40,977 nt of DNA from Cocleimonas sp. (GCA_021647365.1 JAKIUW010000029.1:1-40977), one strand, 5' to 3'. Positions 22,971 to 32,163 are shown, counted from the first letter of the stretch. Notes: generated by a model from the sequence alone, not told the origin. Translations and numbers: made by a program.

Positions 22971-23810
22971 ATGAGTTCGTCACACCCACAACTCACCGAC
23001 GCAGGACTTGACGCAGCATATGCTGTGAACGGCGTAAATGAATTTGGGGAAACCATTGCAGGGCATATTGCCGCCGAGCGTGCACTCACCATCTATTTAG
23101 ACAAACGTGAAATCGTCACCCTAATGACACTCGGCACACAGCCCGAATTATTGGTGCTAGGTTGGTTACGAAATCAACGTCTCGTCAAAGAAATGAAAGA
23201 CATAAAAACCATTCAGGTAGATTGGGAAACAGAATCAGTCGCCATCACCACCCACAAAACCATTGATGGTTTAGATAAAAAACTCAGCAAAAAAACGGTC
23301 ACTACAGGTTGCGGACAAGGCACGGTTTATGGCGATATGATGGATGGCTTAGATAAACTAAACTTACCGAAAGTTACACTCAAACAATCTCTTATTTATG
23401 AATTACTGGCAAGCCTTAACAAGCACAATGAAATCTACAAAAAAGCAGGTGCTGTACACGGTTGTGCTTTGTGCAAAGGCACGACAATCACACGATTTGT
23501 AGAAGATGTAGGTCGTCACAATGCGGTCGATGCTATTGCAGGTTATATGTGGTTACACGACATTAAAGGCGCAGATAAAATCTTCTACACCACCGGCAGG
23601 CTTACATCAGAAATGGTGATTAAAGTCGCTCAGATGGGAATCCCTGTGTTACTTTCTCGATCAGGTGCAACTCAAATGGGTTATGAAATTGCAAAACGCA
23701 TCGGTGTGATTTTAATCTCACGCGCCAAGGGCAAACACTTTTTAATCTACAACGGCGCAGAACAAATTGAATTTGACGCTACGCCAACCAAACTAAAAGC
23801 AGCCTCATGA
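22971..23810 (+). CDS. fdhD: Formate dehydrogenase accessory sulfurtransferase FdhD
   Basis: FdhD passes sulfur from a cysteine desulfurase to the pterin cofactor of formate dehydrogenase, which is needed for activity. The 279-residue protein has the conserved HGCALCKG loop with the two reactive cysteines, VEDVGRHNAVDAIAG, TTGRLTSEMVIK and SRSGATQMGYEIAK. Its ATG follows the moaA stop without a gap, and its end overlaps the next gene by 4 bases. A client, FdhA, is encoded divergently nearby. Confidence 0.96.
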   Translation: MSSSHPQLTDAGLDAAYAVNGVNEFGETIAGHIAAERALTIYLDKREIVTLMTLGTQPELLVLGWLRNQRLVKEMKDIKTIQVDWETESVAITTHKTIDGLDKKLSKKTVTTGCGQGTVYGDMMDGLDKLNLPKVTLKQSLIYELLASLNKHNEIYKKAGAVHGCALCKGTTITRFVEDVGRHNAVDAIAGYMWLHDIKGADKIFYTTGRLTSEMVIKVAQMGIPVLLSRSGATQMGYEIAKRIGVILISRAKGKHFLIYNGAEQIEFDATPTKLKAAS

Positions 23811-24724
23811 GCAAGCCAGAAAACCTATCGTTCTCTACGCCGTTTTTAAGCGTAAAACAGGTTTCAGAATACCTACAGCTCAATGAGAAAAAAGTTTATT
23901 CGCTCGCCAATGAAGGACACATCCCCGCAACCAAAGTCACAGGTAAATGGATGTTTCCGCGTGAATTGATTGATCGCTGGATGCTAGATTCATCGCATAG
24001 CGGATTGCTCAATGACAGACTAGTTATCGCGGGCAGTGATGATCCTTTGCTTTATCGCGTTATCAATAATTTTGCCGCCGATATGGGCTCGCGCGCATTG
24101 GTTAGCTATTCACCCACTGGCACAGGTTTGGGTTTAAACTTACTGCAATCACAGCGCATTGATGTCTGTGGAATTCATTGGGGGCCACAAGCAGAGAGTA
24201 AATTTCGCCACCCTGCTCTTTTACAGCAACATGCACAACACAAAAAATGGGTATTGATACGTGCCTTCCAGCGCGAGCAAGGCTTGATAATAAGCCCGCC
24301 TGTTTTGAAATTTTCAGAAAGTCCTGAAGCCTTTTTTGATTCACAATTCCGCTGGGTAAAACGCCAAACAGGCGCAGGTGCACAACGCTTTTTACAAGAA
24401 GTATTAAGTCATTACCACAAAACAACCGACCAGTTAAATTGTGAAATAACGGCTAATTCAGAAAGAGAAGCCGCCGCCGCTATCACGATGGATTTAGCCG
24501 ACATAGCACCAGGAACAAGATCAATTGCCAATGAATTTGGCTTAGGGTTTATTAGCCTAGGCTGGGAATCTTTTGACTTAGCACTACCGAGAAATATTTG
24601 GTTTAGGCATTTATTTCAAGAGTTCATAAGCGAACTAAAATCTTTACCTAGCCAGCAGTTAGCCGAGAACTTGGGAGGCTATGATTTGGGTAGTTGTGGT
24701 GAATTAGTTTGGGGTGATGATTAA
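23807..24724 (+). CDS. HTH regulator fused to a periplasmic-binding-protein-like domain
   Basis: This 305-residue cytoplasmic protein has an excisionase/MerR-like helix-turn-helix (FLSVKQVSEYLQLNEKKVYSLANEG, about residues 13-37, then a KWMFPRELIDRWM wing). A substrate-binding-like domain of the PBP_like family follows (about residues 75-300, with YSPTGTGLGLNLLQ and WVKRQTGAGAQRFL). This family is related to molybdate/tungstate-binding proteins, so sensing of molybdate, tungstate or cofactor is a reasonable guess; its DNA targets are unknown. It overlaps fdhD by 4 bases. A diverged copy of part of this gene lies at 32039-32163. Confidence 0.82.
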   Translation: MSKPENLSFSTPFLSVKQVSEYLQLNEKKVYSLANEGHIPATKVTGKWMFPRELIDRWMLDSSHSGLLNDRLVIAGSDDPLLYRVINNFAADMGSRALVSYSPTGTGLGLNLLQSQRIDVCGIHWGPQAESKFRHPALLQQHAQHKKWVLIRAFQREQGLIISPPVLKFSESPEAFFDSQFRWVKRQTGAGAQRFLQEVLSHYHKTTDQLNCEITANSEREAAAAITMDLADIAPGTRSIANEFGLGFISLGWESFDLALPRNIWFRHLFQEFISELKSLPSQQLAENLGGYDLGSCGELVWGDD

Positions 24725-24785
24725 TCACCCCTCCCTTCAAGTCTAAAATCGAAACAACCCCATCAGGAATTATTTCAATATCTTT

Positions 24786-25382
24786 CTACTGTAAATTAAA
24801 TTCCTTACGTTCTTCATCCGTCAAAGAAGATGTATCAGGCATTTGATGCGCAATACCTTTGTGGCAATCTATACAAGTTTTACCTTCTTCAAAACCAGCG
24901 ATATGTTGTGGAGTAGCGCGCTGACTTTGCATAGAATAATCCATAGAGCTGTAATCATGACAGTTACGACACGAAAGCGAATCATTAGCTTTCATCCTTC
25001 GCCATTCTTTAGTTGCTAAATGGATACGCTCATTCTCGAATTTCTCAGGCGTATCAATTGTCCCTAATGCTTTATGTAATAATTCATTAGAAGCTTGTAT
25101 TTTACGAATCATTTTTGGCCCCCATTCTTTGGGAACATGGCAATCTGGGCAGGTTGCTCTAACACCCGTACGATTCTGATAATGAATGGTGTGCTTATAT
25201 TCTTGAAAAACGGTATTTTCCATTTCATGACAACTAATACAAAACTGTTCTGTATTGGTTGCTTCTAGGGCGGTATTAAAGCCACCCCAAAAAATAACAC
25301 CGCCGAAAAAACCCATCGTCAATACTGTAAAGACTGCGCGTTTTTTTAAAAAAACCAAGAACTTTTTGAAAAGTTTAATCAT
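24786..25382 (-). CDS. napC: NapC/NirT-family tetrahaem cytochrome c
   Basis: This membrane-anchored quinol dehydrogenase delivers electrons to NapB/NapA. The 198-residue protein has an N-terminal membrane helix (about residues 16-34) and four CxxCH haem motifs at residues 48, 78, 138 and 170. It is the last gene of napFDAGHBC. Its stop faces the convergent HTH/PBP gene across 60 bases, where I see no clear terminator. Confidence 0.96.
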   Translation of the reverse strand: MIKLFKKFLVFLKKRAVFTVLTMGFFGGVIFWGGFNTALEATNTEQFCISCHEMENTVFQEYKHTIHYQNRTGVRATCPDCHVPKEWGPKMIRKIQASNELLHKALGTIDTPEKFENERIHLATKEWRRMKANDSLSCRNCHDYSSMDYSMQSQRATPQHIAGFEEGKTCIDCHKGIAHQMPDTSSLTDEERKEFNLQ

Positions 25383-25409
25383 TTTATTCTCCTATTATTC
25401 TATCAGTTG

Positions 25410-26021
25410 TTATTTTTGCAGTTCATGAACAGGATCAAACTTATTTTCGACCAAGGGTTTAGCATCAACTTGTGGAGCATGGCATTGGGTACAAAAATAG
25501 CGACGTGCCGCTAAGGTAGATTGCGCATTACCATCACGATCAGCAAAGTGAGTTTGGCTTACCTTGGTCGCTCTTGCTTTTTTATAAGTATCCCAACCAT
25601 GACAGGTCATACATTTGTTGTGACGCACTGTAATCTGATAACCTCGGGTACGGTGAGGTATCATAGGGGGTTGTTGAAAATAGTTTCTGGCGATGGGATC
25701 AATATCTGGCTGCAGACGTTTAATGGACGCACTTTTATCTGGGGCTACAATGCCTGTTTCACCACGTAATGACCTAACACCTTTAAAACCAAAGTCATGA
25801 AACTCTGGAGCAGAACTTTTTACTTCTGAGCTTGCACTCACAGAATCCGTTGCTTCATTTGTGGCAGATGGCGTTTGAGCATTCAGTTCTTTTTGTACTT
25901 CTGCAACATCGCTAGTAGCTGCTTCTTTAGTTTCAGCATAACTATTTATTGAGAGCATGAGAAGACCAGCTCCAAGTGCTAAGTTAACGTATTTTAATAC
26001 CAATTTTTTACTATTTTTCAT
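25410..26021 (-). CDS. napB: Periplasmic nitrate reductase dihaem cytochrome NapB
   Basis: NapB passes electrons from NapC to NapA in the periplasm. This 203-residue protein has a signal peptide ending near SYAE (residue 30), a Ser/Ala/Glu-rich low-complexity insert (about residues 31-72), then the conserved GVRSLRGE segment and two CxxCH motifs at residues 137 and 177. NapB is usually about 150 residues; the extra length is the insert. Its ATG overlaps the napH stop. Confidence 0.95.
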   Translation of the reverse strand: MKNSKKLVLKYVNLALGAGLLMLSINSYAETKEAATSDVAEVQKELNAQTPSATNEATDSVSASSEVKSSAPEFHDFGFKGVRSLRGETGIVAPDKSASIKRLQPDIDPIARNYFQQPPMIPHRTRGYQITVRHNKCMTCHGWDTYKKARATKVSQTHFADRDGNAQSTLAARRYFCTQCHAPQVDAKPLVENKFDPVHELQK

Positions 26022-26968
26022 GAGACAACCTCTTGAGTCTGGGTTAATTTTTCTGAGTCACTAGGCTGATTAAGCATAGGAATTTTTTTAAACGGTATTC
26101 TTGTTTCAAAACGAAAAACATCTTCGGTACACACATCAATACAACGCCCACAGTTGGTACATTGACTGGATGTAATCATCGAATGAAAACCTTTGGCGGC
26201 ACCGTTCAATGGATTTTTAATGATTTGTTGTTCGGGGCAAACTAGAAAGCAATCCATGCAGTCATCGCATTGTTCACGTTGATACGCATTGATACGCATC
26301 ATACTTTGACTACCTAATAAGCTGTAAAAGGCACCTACAGGGCATAGGCTACCGCACCATGCACGGCGACTGACGATAAAATCTAATAAAAATACAGCCA
26401 GTATCACACCCCACGCAAACCCCATGCCGAAGGTTAAACCCCTAAATACCATAGAGACTGGGTTGATAAGCTCCCAAGCGATTGAACCTGTGATAAGAGC
26501 AAGCAGTAAGGTAAAACCTAATACCCAAAAACGTGTATTTCGACCAATTTGAGCACCCCCTTTTATCTTTAGTTTTGTGCGTAACCACGCAGCGACATCG
26601 GTGACGATATTAATCGGGCAAACCCAGCTACAATAAACACGACCACCAACCAAAAAATAAAAAACAGCGACAATCAATGCCCCTAGCACACCTGTAAAAA
26701 CTGGCCAACTTCCTGCTAATATTGACTGTATCAACACATAAGGATCGGTTAGTGGAATCACATCTAAGGTAAGACTTGATGCAAGATTACCTTTAATCAG
26801 CCACACCTCTGTTTTTTCTGCTATCCATGGGCTGAATATAAATAATGCTAAAATAGAAAACTGGCTTAATCTTCTTAAAATCAACCATTTATGCGCTAAC
26901 AACCAACCTTTCTTTGCAATAGCTTCTTGACCAGGCTTAAAACCTTTTTTTGCATTGGCAACACCCAT
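26018..26968 (-). CDS. napH: Ferredoxin-type quinol dehydrogenase NapH
   Basis: NapH is a polytopic membrane protein that with NapG forms an alternative quinol oxidation route to NapA. The 316-residue protein has four or more membrane helices, two CxxxCP motifs (YCSWVCPIN and WCGSLCPVG), and two [4Fe-4S] ferredoxin motifs near the C-terminus (CDDCMDCFLVCP, CTNCGRCIDVC). It overlaps napG by one base and napB by four. Confidence 0.95.
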   Translation of the reverse strand: MGVANAKKGFKPGQEAIAKKGWLLAHKWLILRRLSQFSILALFIFSPWIAEKTEVWLIKGNLASSLTLDVIPLTDPYVLIQSILAGSWPVFTGVLGALIVAVFYFLVGGRVYCSWVCPINIVTDVAAWLRTKLKIKGGAQIGRNTRFWVLGFTLLLALITGSIAWELINPVSMVFRGLTFGMGFAWGVILAVFLLDFIVSRRAWCGSLCPVGAFYSLLGSQSMMRINAYQREQCDDCMDCFLVCPEQQIIKNPLNGAAKGFHSMITSSQCTNCGRCIDVCTEDVFRFETRIPFKKIPMLNQPSDSEKLTQTQEVVS

Positions 26969-27852
26969 TATAAACCACCCTTTTTATTCAGGGTGTCGAG
27001 TGGATTTTCTGAGAAAGGCGAGTCTTTGGTTTTTTGTTCTAGTTGAGGCACAGATACAGCTTCAGGCTTTTTAGTTTTATCTTTAATAATCAGCCCTTCG
27101 CCTGCATAGTCGTATTCAACCCCTTCTGGTAGATTGAATTTATGTTCTGCATCTGGTGCAACTAATGACTTACCACCTGCTTTCTCTTTCTCCTTCCAGC
27201 CTTGGCGATAATGTGGCGAACCACCCGAAGCCGCTAATTTAAGGGGCATCACTTTTATTGCTGACTCACCATCAACGATGCAAGCCTGCTCACATTTCCC
27301 ACAGCCCGTACAGTCACTGGAATGTACAACGGGTATGAACTTAGCGTGCATACCCGTACGATTATTTGTTTGGGTTTCTATGGTTATGGCTTTTCCCTGA
27401 ACGGGACAAACGTTATAACAAACCTCACAGCGCAAGCCTTGAAAGGCAATACAGCCTTCTTGGTCAATCACAACTGCTAAGCCCATGCGTGAATCATTAA
27501 TATCGGTCAGGCTGTGATCCAAAGCCCCTGTTGGGCATGCCACTACACAAGGTATATCCTCACACATTTCGCAAGGCGTTTTTCTTGCGGTAAAGTAAGG
27601 CGTACCTAATGCGACAGGATCAAACAGTTGAGCTAATTTCAAAGTATCCCAAGGACAATCACGCACACAAAGACCACAGCGCACGCATGCACCAAGAAAA
27701 TCATCCTCAGCAAGCGCTCCGGGTGGACGAATAGCTTGTGATGCAAGCGCGCGCGATTGACCCGAATACAGGCCAAGCACGAGCGACCCTACGCCAACAG
27801 CACCTGCTGTTTTTAGCGAATCACCGATAAATTTTCGACGTTTGTTATCCAC
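26968..27852 (-). CDS. napG: Ferredoxin-type protein NapG
   Basis: NapG is an exported electron-transfer protein partnering NapH. It has a twin-arginine signal (KRRKFIGDS, from residue 4) and four [4Fe-4S] motifs (CVRCGLCVRDCP, CEMCEDIPCVVACP, CEVCYNVCP, CTGCGKCEQAC). At 294 residues it is longer than E. coli NapG because of a C-terminal extension rich in Lys, Glu and Pro (after about residue 215). It overlaps napH and follows napA by 33 bases. Confidence 0.95.
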   Translation of the reverse strand: MDNKRRKFIGDSLKTAGAVGVGSLVLGLYSGQSRALASQAIRPPGALAEDDFLGACVRCGLCVRDCPWDTLKLAQLFDPVALGTPYFTARKTPCEMCEDIPCVVACPTGALDHSLTDINDSRMGLAVVIDQEGCIAFQGLRCEVCYNVCPVQGKAITIETQTNNRTGMHAKFIPVVHSSDCTGCGKCEQACIVDGESAIKVMPLKLAASGGSPHYRQGWKEKEKAGGKSLVAPDAEHKFNLPEGVEYDYAGEGLIIKDKTKKPEAVSVPQLEQKTKDSPFSENPLDTLNKKGGL

Positions 27853-27885
27853 TGCTTTTATCCCAAGAGAATTAGCTAACTAACG

Positions 27886-30423
27886 TTAAACCTTAACGAT
27901 TTTAACTGCACATTTTTTGTAATCCGTCTCTTTCGAAATTGGACACGTTGCGTCGAGTGTTACCTTATTGACCAAGCGACTCGCATCAAACCAAGGCACA
28001 AACACCAAACCTTCTGGGGGTTTGTTACGTCCTCTGGTTTCAATCAGCGCGGTAATTTCACCACGACGACTAACCACTTTTGCTTGCATGCCTCGTTGGA
28101 AGCCCCTTTTCTTCGCGTCTTCTGGGTGCATAAAGATTACCGCATCAGGCACAGCACGATATAATTCTGGCACACGACGCGTCATGGAACCTGAGTGCCA
28201 ATGTTCGAGTACTCGACCCGTACATAACCACATATCGTATTCTTTATCAGGTACTTCTGGAGGCGCCTCATAAGGCAAAGCAATAATGTTGGCACGACCG
28301 TCTTTTTGACCATAGAACTGGAAGTCTTTACCTTTTTCAACAAAAGGATCATAGCCTTCCTTATAACGCCATAAAGTTTCTTTACCATTCACCACTGGCC
28401 AACGTAATCCTCGTGCCGCGTGATATTCTTCAAAGGTAGCAAGATCGTGACCTTTCTTAGGACCTTTTAAGCCAAATATACGGTATTCTTCAAACAAACC
28501 TTTTTGAAGATAGAAGCCGAAGTCATCCATTTCTTTATTAGCGTAAACATTACCCGCTTTATCTTTAACTTCTTGTTTTGGATATTTATCAACATTGCCA
28601 TTTTTATACAATACTTCATATAAGGTCTTGCCTTTGTACTCTGGTTTTTTCGCAATTAAGTCTGCGGGCCAAACATCTTCCACTTTAAAGCGCTTAGAAA
28701 ACTCAACTAATTGCCATAAATCCGAACGTGCATCACCTGGGGCATCCACTTGTTGACGCCATAATTGAGTACGACGCTCTGCATTACCATAGCCACCTTC
28801 TTTTTCCGTCCACATAGCGGTTGGCAAAATCAAATCTGCTGCCATTGCTGTAACGGTTGGGTAAGGATCTGAAACCACGATGAAATTATCAGAGTTACGA
28901 TAACCAGGATAAGTCTCTTCATTAAGGTTCGCAGCGGCTTGCATATTGTTATTACACTGCACCCAATGACAATTATTCTTACCATCTTTGAGCTTTCTAT
29001 TTTGCTTTACAGCATGCCAGCCTACTTTTCCGTTTAATGTACCTTCGGGTAGTTTCCATACTTTTTCTGAGAACTCGCGATGACCTTTTTTCTTAACTAC
29101 CAAATCAGCTGGCAAACGATGTGAGAACGTGCCTACTTCTCTCGCTGTTCCGCAAGCCGATGGTTGTCCCGTTAGCGAGAAAGGTCCATTACCCGGCATT
29201 GAAATTTTGCCTGTTAATAGATGCACGTTGTACATCATATTGTTTGCCCAAGAGCCACGCGTATGCTGGTTAAAGCCCATTGTCCAGTAAGACACTATTT
29301 TCTTGTTTGGATCGGCGTATAGCTTCGCTAAATCTTCGAGTTTCTTTTTAGGCACACCTGAAATTTCATGTGTTTTTTCGAGGGTGTACTCGCTTACAAA
29401 CTCTTTAAACTCTTCGAAATCAATCTCCGACATGCCACCTGCTTTTTTGTTGTTCTTAGCTGCTTTTTCTAATGGGTGAGAGCTTCTTAAGCCGTAACCA
29501 ATATCAGTATTACCTTTTTTAAACTTAACGTGTTTCGCCACAAAGTCTTTATTAACCGCATCATTTTGAATGATGTAGTTACAAATATAATTAAGCATTG
29601 CCAAATCAGACTGAGGCTCAAAAATAATCGGCAAATCGGCCAAATCAAAACTACGATGTGTGAAGGTTGATAACACTGCCACTTTTACATCTTTACCCGT
29701 CAAGCGACGATCAGTCAGGCGTGACCATAAAATGGGGTGCATCTCTGCCATATTAGACCCCCAAAGTACGAAGGCATCTGCTTGCTCTAAATCATCATAA
29801 CAACCCATTGGCTCATCAGCACCAAATGTACGGATGAAACCTGCTACTGCAGAAGCCATACAATGACGTGCATTCGGATCTAGGTGATTAGAACGGAAAC
29901 CTGCTTTCCATAATTTTAATGCAGCGTAACCTTCGTAGATTGTCCACTGACCCGAACCAAACATAGAGACGCTGGAAGTCATTTTATCAACAGGCTTGCC
30001 TTCATTAGCTTTCATATCTTTCTTAAGTGATATCTTCCACTTCTCTTCCATAATATCGAAAGCTTCATCCCAAGAGACCGGCTCAAAATCGCCCTCTTTA
30101 TCATACTTGCCATCAGTCTTACGCAGTAACGGTGTTTTTAAACGGTCTTTTCCGTACATAATCTTTGATAAAAAATAGCCCTTGATACAGTTCAAACCAC
30201 GGTTTACAGGCGCATCAGGATCACCCTGCGTTGCCACTACATGATTATCTTTTACACCAACTAGCACCGAACAACCTGTACCGCAAAAGCGACACGGCGC
30301 TTTATCCCAGCGAATCTTGGTATCTTTTTGCGCCTCTGCCATTAAAGGTATAGTTACACCTGCTGCTGCTGCAGTGGCGGCTATGGCGTTGTTTTTTATA
30401 AAATCACGTCTTGCCTGTTTCAT
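27886..30423 (-). CDS. napA: Periplasmic nitrate reductase catalytic subunit NapA
   Basis: NapA reduces nitrate to nitrite at a Mo-bis-MGD site. The 845-residue precursor begins with a twin-arginine signal (ARRDFIKNN, from residue 4). Cysteines 44, 47, 51 and 79 form the cluster site CRFCGTGC...CIKG. Active-site Cys188 lies in PNARHCMASAVAGF, the NapA-type cysteine ligand of molybdenum. The full domain set to the C-terminal pterin-binding region is present. NapD, encoded just upstream, is its Tat-signal chaperone. Assimilatory NasA is ruled out by the Tat signal and nap context. Confidence 0.97.
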   Translation of the reverse strand: MKQARRDFIKNNAIAATAAAAGVTIPLMAEAQKDTKIRWDKAPCRFCGTGCSVLVGVKDNHVVATQGDPDAPVNRGLNCIKGYFLSKIMYGKDRLKTPLLRKTDGKYDKEGDFEPVSWDEAFDIMEEKWKISLKKDMKANEGKPVDKMTSSVSMFGSGQWTIYEGYAALKLWKAGFRSNHLDPNARHCMASAVAGFIRTFGADEPMGCYDDLEQADAFVLWGSNMAEMHPILWSRLTDRRLTGKDVKVAVLSTFTHRSFDLADLPIIFEPQSDLAMLNYICNYIIQNDAVNKDFVAKHVKFKKGNTDIGYGLRSSHPLEKAAKNNKKAGGMSEIDFEEFKEFVSEYTLEKTHEISGVPKKKLEDLAKLYADPNKKIVSYWTMGFNQHTRGSWANNMMYNVHLLTGKISMPGNGPFSLTGQPSACGTAREVGTFSHRLPADLVVKKKGHREFSEKVWKLPEGTLNGKVGWHAVKQNRKLKDGKNNCHWVQCNNNMQAAANLNEETYPGYRNSDNFIVVSDPYPTVTAMAADLILPTAMWTEKEGGYGNAERRTQLWRQQVDAPGDARSDLWQLVEFSKRFKVEDVWPADLIAKKPEYKGKTLYEVLYKNGNVDKYPKQEVKDKAGNVYANKEMDDFGFYLQKGLFEEYRIFGLKGPKKGHDLATFEEYHAARGLRWPVVNGKETLWRYKEGYDPFVEKGKDFQFYGQKDGRANIIALPYEAPPEVPDKEYDMWLCTGRVLEHWHSGSMTRRVPELYRAVPDAVIFMHPEDAKKRGFQRGMQAKVVSRRGEITALIETRGRNKPPEGLVFVPWFDASRLVNKVTLDATCPISKETDYKKCAVKIVKV

Positions 30424-30815
30424 TATTTTGACTCCGGGTTGTTTTCTAATTGGGTTGTATTGGCATTTCCGATTTGTTTTTCATCATTGAGCGACTCTTC
30501 ATCTAAAGCTTCGGCATGTTGATAAATCATGGCAATCGATAAAATGCCTTCAAGTTTTTGTAACTGGGTTACGGCATCGCCTGTTCCTCTATAGGAAGGT
30601 GTTTCAATAGTGACGACTAACTTACCCTCGTCACTGGCTCCGTGAATTTCCAGCCCCGGTATTTCAAGCATTCTGGCTTCAACTTCAGCTCGATTTTCAG
30701 GAAGAATAAATACCGTCACACCACAGATACTGATGACATTTTCTTCTTTAGTATTTACTTTTAAATAGTTTTCATTACCCTCAACTTCGGGCGAAACTTC
30801 TGTAAGTGTCATCAT
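30423..30815 (-). CDS. napD: NapA signal-peptide chaperone NapD
   Basis: NapD binds the Tat signal of NapA and prevents early export. The core (ISICGVTVFILPENRAEVEARM...LVVTIET...LEGILSIAMIYQHAE) is clear. At about 130 residues the protein is longer than the usual 85-110, with an N-terminal lead and a 25-residue acidic tail. ATG at 30815 overlaps the napF stop (ATGA), which decides the start over the longer cysteine-rich frame; a second ATG follows directly. It abuts napA by one base. Confidence 0.93.
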   Translation of the reverse strand: MMTLTEVSPEVEGNENYLKVNTKEENVISICGVTVFILPENRAEVEARMLEIPGLEIHGASDEGKLVVTIETPSYRGTGDAVTQLQKLEGILSIAMIYQHAEALDEESLNDEKQIGNANTTQLENNPESK

Positions 30816-31351
30816 GCGGCAATACTCTCTGCTAGTTTGGATGTAATAGAGACAGCATCGACAGGGCAAACAGCAACGCATGCGCCACAGCCTGTGCAGT
30901 CATCTTGTGAAATTAGCGGCTCTGAAATGCCACCTACTTTTAATTTGAATTGTATCGCCTGAGTTTCGCAGTTATCACCGCAGGCGCGACAGACAACAGC
31001 ATTTAATGAAAGGCAGTTTGATTGAATGGATACATTTAGATCCCAAGCATTTTGATCCGCTTGCTGGCTTATTACAACATCAAGTGCGCCTGTCTCACAG
31101 ACTTTGATGCACTCGGTGCAAAAGGTACATTCCCCTTGTTTAAACGATACTTCAGGAAAGCCGCCATCACCTTTAATGATAATATTTTGCGAGCAGGCAG
31201 AAATGCAATCGCCACAACGACTACAGCTTTCTATAAAAAGGGATTCTATTTGCGCCCAAGGTGGACGAATAGCTAAAGGGCTAGCTTGAGAGGATTTGGA
31301 TACTTTTCCTCTTAAAAAAAACCGTCTACTTAAATCTGGATCAGATGTCAA
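30812..31351 (-). CDS. napF: Ferredoxin-type protein NapF
   Basis: NapF is a cytoplasmic iron-sulfur protein that interacts with NapA before export and is thought to help cluster insertion. The 179-residue protein starts MTSDPDLSRRFFLRG and has three [4Fe-4S] groups (CSRCGDCISACS, CTFCTECIKVCE, CTGCGACVAVCP) plus a fourth cysteine pair region (CRACGDNC). The start is TTG with AGGCGAG just before it. It is the first gene of the nap operon, about 25 bases behind the start predicted from the FNR promoter. Confidence 0.93.
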   Translation of the reverse strand: MTSDPDLSRRFFLRGKVSKSSQASPLAIRPPWAQIESLFIESCSRCGDCISACSQNIIIKGDGGFPEVSFKQGECTFCTECIKVCETGALDVVISQQADQNAWDLNVSIQSNCLSLNAVVCRACGDNCETQAIQFKLKVGGISEPLISQDDCTGCGACVAVCPVDAVSITSKLAESIAA

Positions 31352-31381
31352 TAATCTCGCCTAGTTGATGTCTCTAAGCTT

Positions 31382-31422
31382 ATTCTAATCCTCTAATATT
31401 TACTGTACTTGATGTATATCAA
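31382..31422 (-). promoter_or_regulatory. FNR-controlled promoter of the nap operon
   Basis: TTGATGTATATCAA (31409-31422) is a perfect FNR box (TTGAT-N4-ATCAA). On the minus strand a -10 box TAGAAT lies at 31387-31382, which would place the FNR box at about -41.5, the classic activating position. Nitrate reduction should therefore be induced without oxygen. Confidence 0.85.
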
Positions 31423-31433
31423 GTCAGAAGGGA

Positions 31434-31823
31434 CTAATTATTATTCTTGAAATACCCCCCCCCAAATACAACTGCTAAAATCATAGCTAAACTGATAATA
31501 ACACCCGATATTGTAATCTCAGAATTAGCTAACGCTGACCACATCATACTAAGTATGACAATACTTCCAACAATAATGCTATTTAAAATAGATTTAGTCT
31601 TTGCGATAGTTGATGTGATATATCCACCCAAAATCATAATTATTACAAGGACAGGGATGCCCAAAAGGTATTTAAATATCCATCGAATATCTTTTAAAAA
31701 AGAATACTCGCTTGCTACAGCATTGTAAGCAACTACTAATAAAAGAAAAATAAGCTGCATCAGCAGTATTGCAATCCCGATGAATAAAACACCTGCTAAA
31801 ATAGCTTTTACATTCTTTACCAT
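31434..31823 (-). CDS. Small four-helix membrane protein, function unknown
   Basis: This 129-residue hydrophobic protein has about four membrane helices (residues 7-34, 51-70, 78-97, 104-124) and a short polar tail. I do not recognise the family. It is a lone gene between the nap operon promoter and the kinase gene, with its own FNR-like site at 31882, so anaerobic expression is likely. A run of nine G residues on the coding strand (31455-31463) encodes the Gly-Gly-Gly before the last six residues; slippage there would change only the C-terminus. Confidence 0.7.
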   Translation of the reverse strand: MVKNVKAILAGVLFIGIAILLMQLIFLLLVVAYNAVASEYSFLKDIRWIFKYLLGIPVLVIIMILGGYITSTIAKTKSILNSIIVGSIVILSMMWSALANSEITISGVIISLAMILAVVFGGGYFKNNN

Positions 31824-31881
31824 AAAATTAATAATAAGTTTAATAAGTCAATTAGGTTACCTACAATCCCCATGATAAGCC

Positions 31882-31895
31882 CTGATACATATCAA
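31882..31895 (-). promoter_or_regulatory. FNR-like site upstream of the small membrane protein gene
   Basis: CTGATACATATCAA matches TTGAT-N4-ATCAA at nine of ten defined positions. Placed at -41.5 it would give a start near 31848, 25 bases before the gene. Confidence 0.6.
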
Positions 31896-32038
31896 GCATC
31901 TGAAAAAAAGTAACTGCAAACAATTATCTATATCAAAAATATACCAGCCTTCGTATTAGCGCCTAAAAACAACTGTTCTTTTGCCGTTTAATATCACCCT
32001 GTCTTCCGAATACCACTTAACCGCTCGATTAAGTAGTC

Positions 32039-32163
32039 AGCCCACCTGTTTTGAAATTCTCAGAAAGTCCTGAGGCTTTTTTGACTCACAGTTTCGCTGG
32101 GTAAAACGCCAAACAGGCGTAGGCGCACGACGCTTTTCACAAGAAACATTAAGCCATTATCAT
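32039..32163 (+). pseudogene. Decayed partial copy of the HTH/PBP-like regulator gene
   Basis: About 123 bases match bases 24295-24418 of the regulator gene with roughly 16 differences by hand count (about 87 % identity). The copied part encodes the region around WVKRQTGAGAQRF. A one-base deletion (CTTTTTTGA against CCTTTTTTGA) breaks the frame, and neither end of the parent gene is present. It is the remnant of a duplicated or transferred copy. Confidence 0.85.

Noticed and set aside
30816..30881. Cysteine-rich N-terminal extension of NapD
   Set aside because: It is the napF 3' end read in another frame; the ATGA overlap and the family core support the later start.
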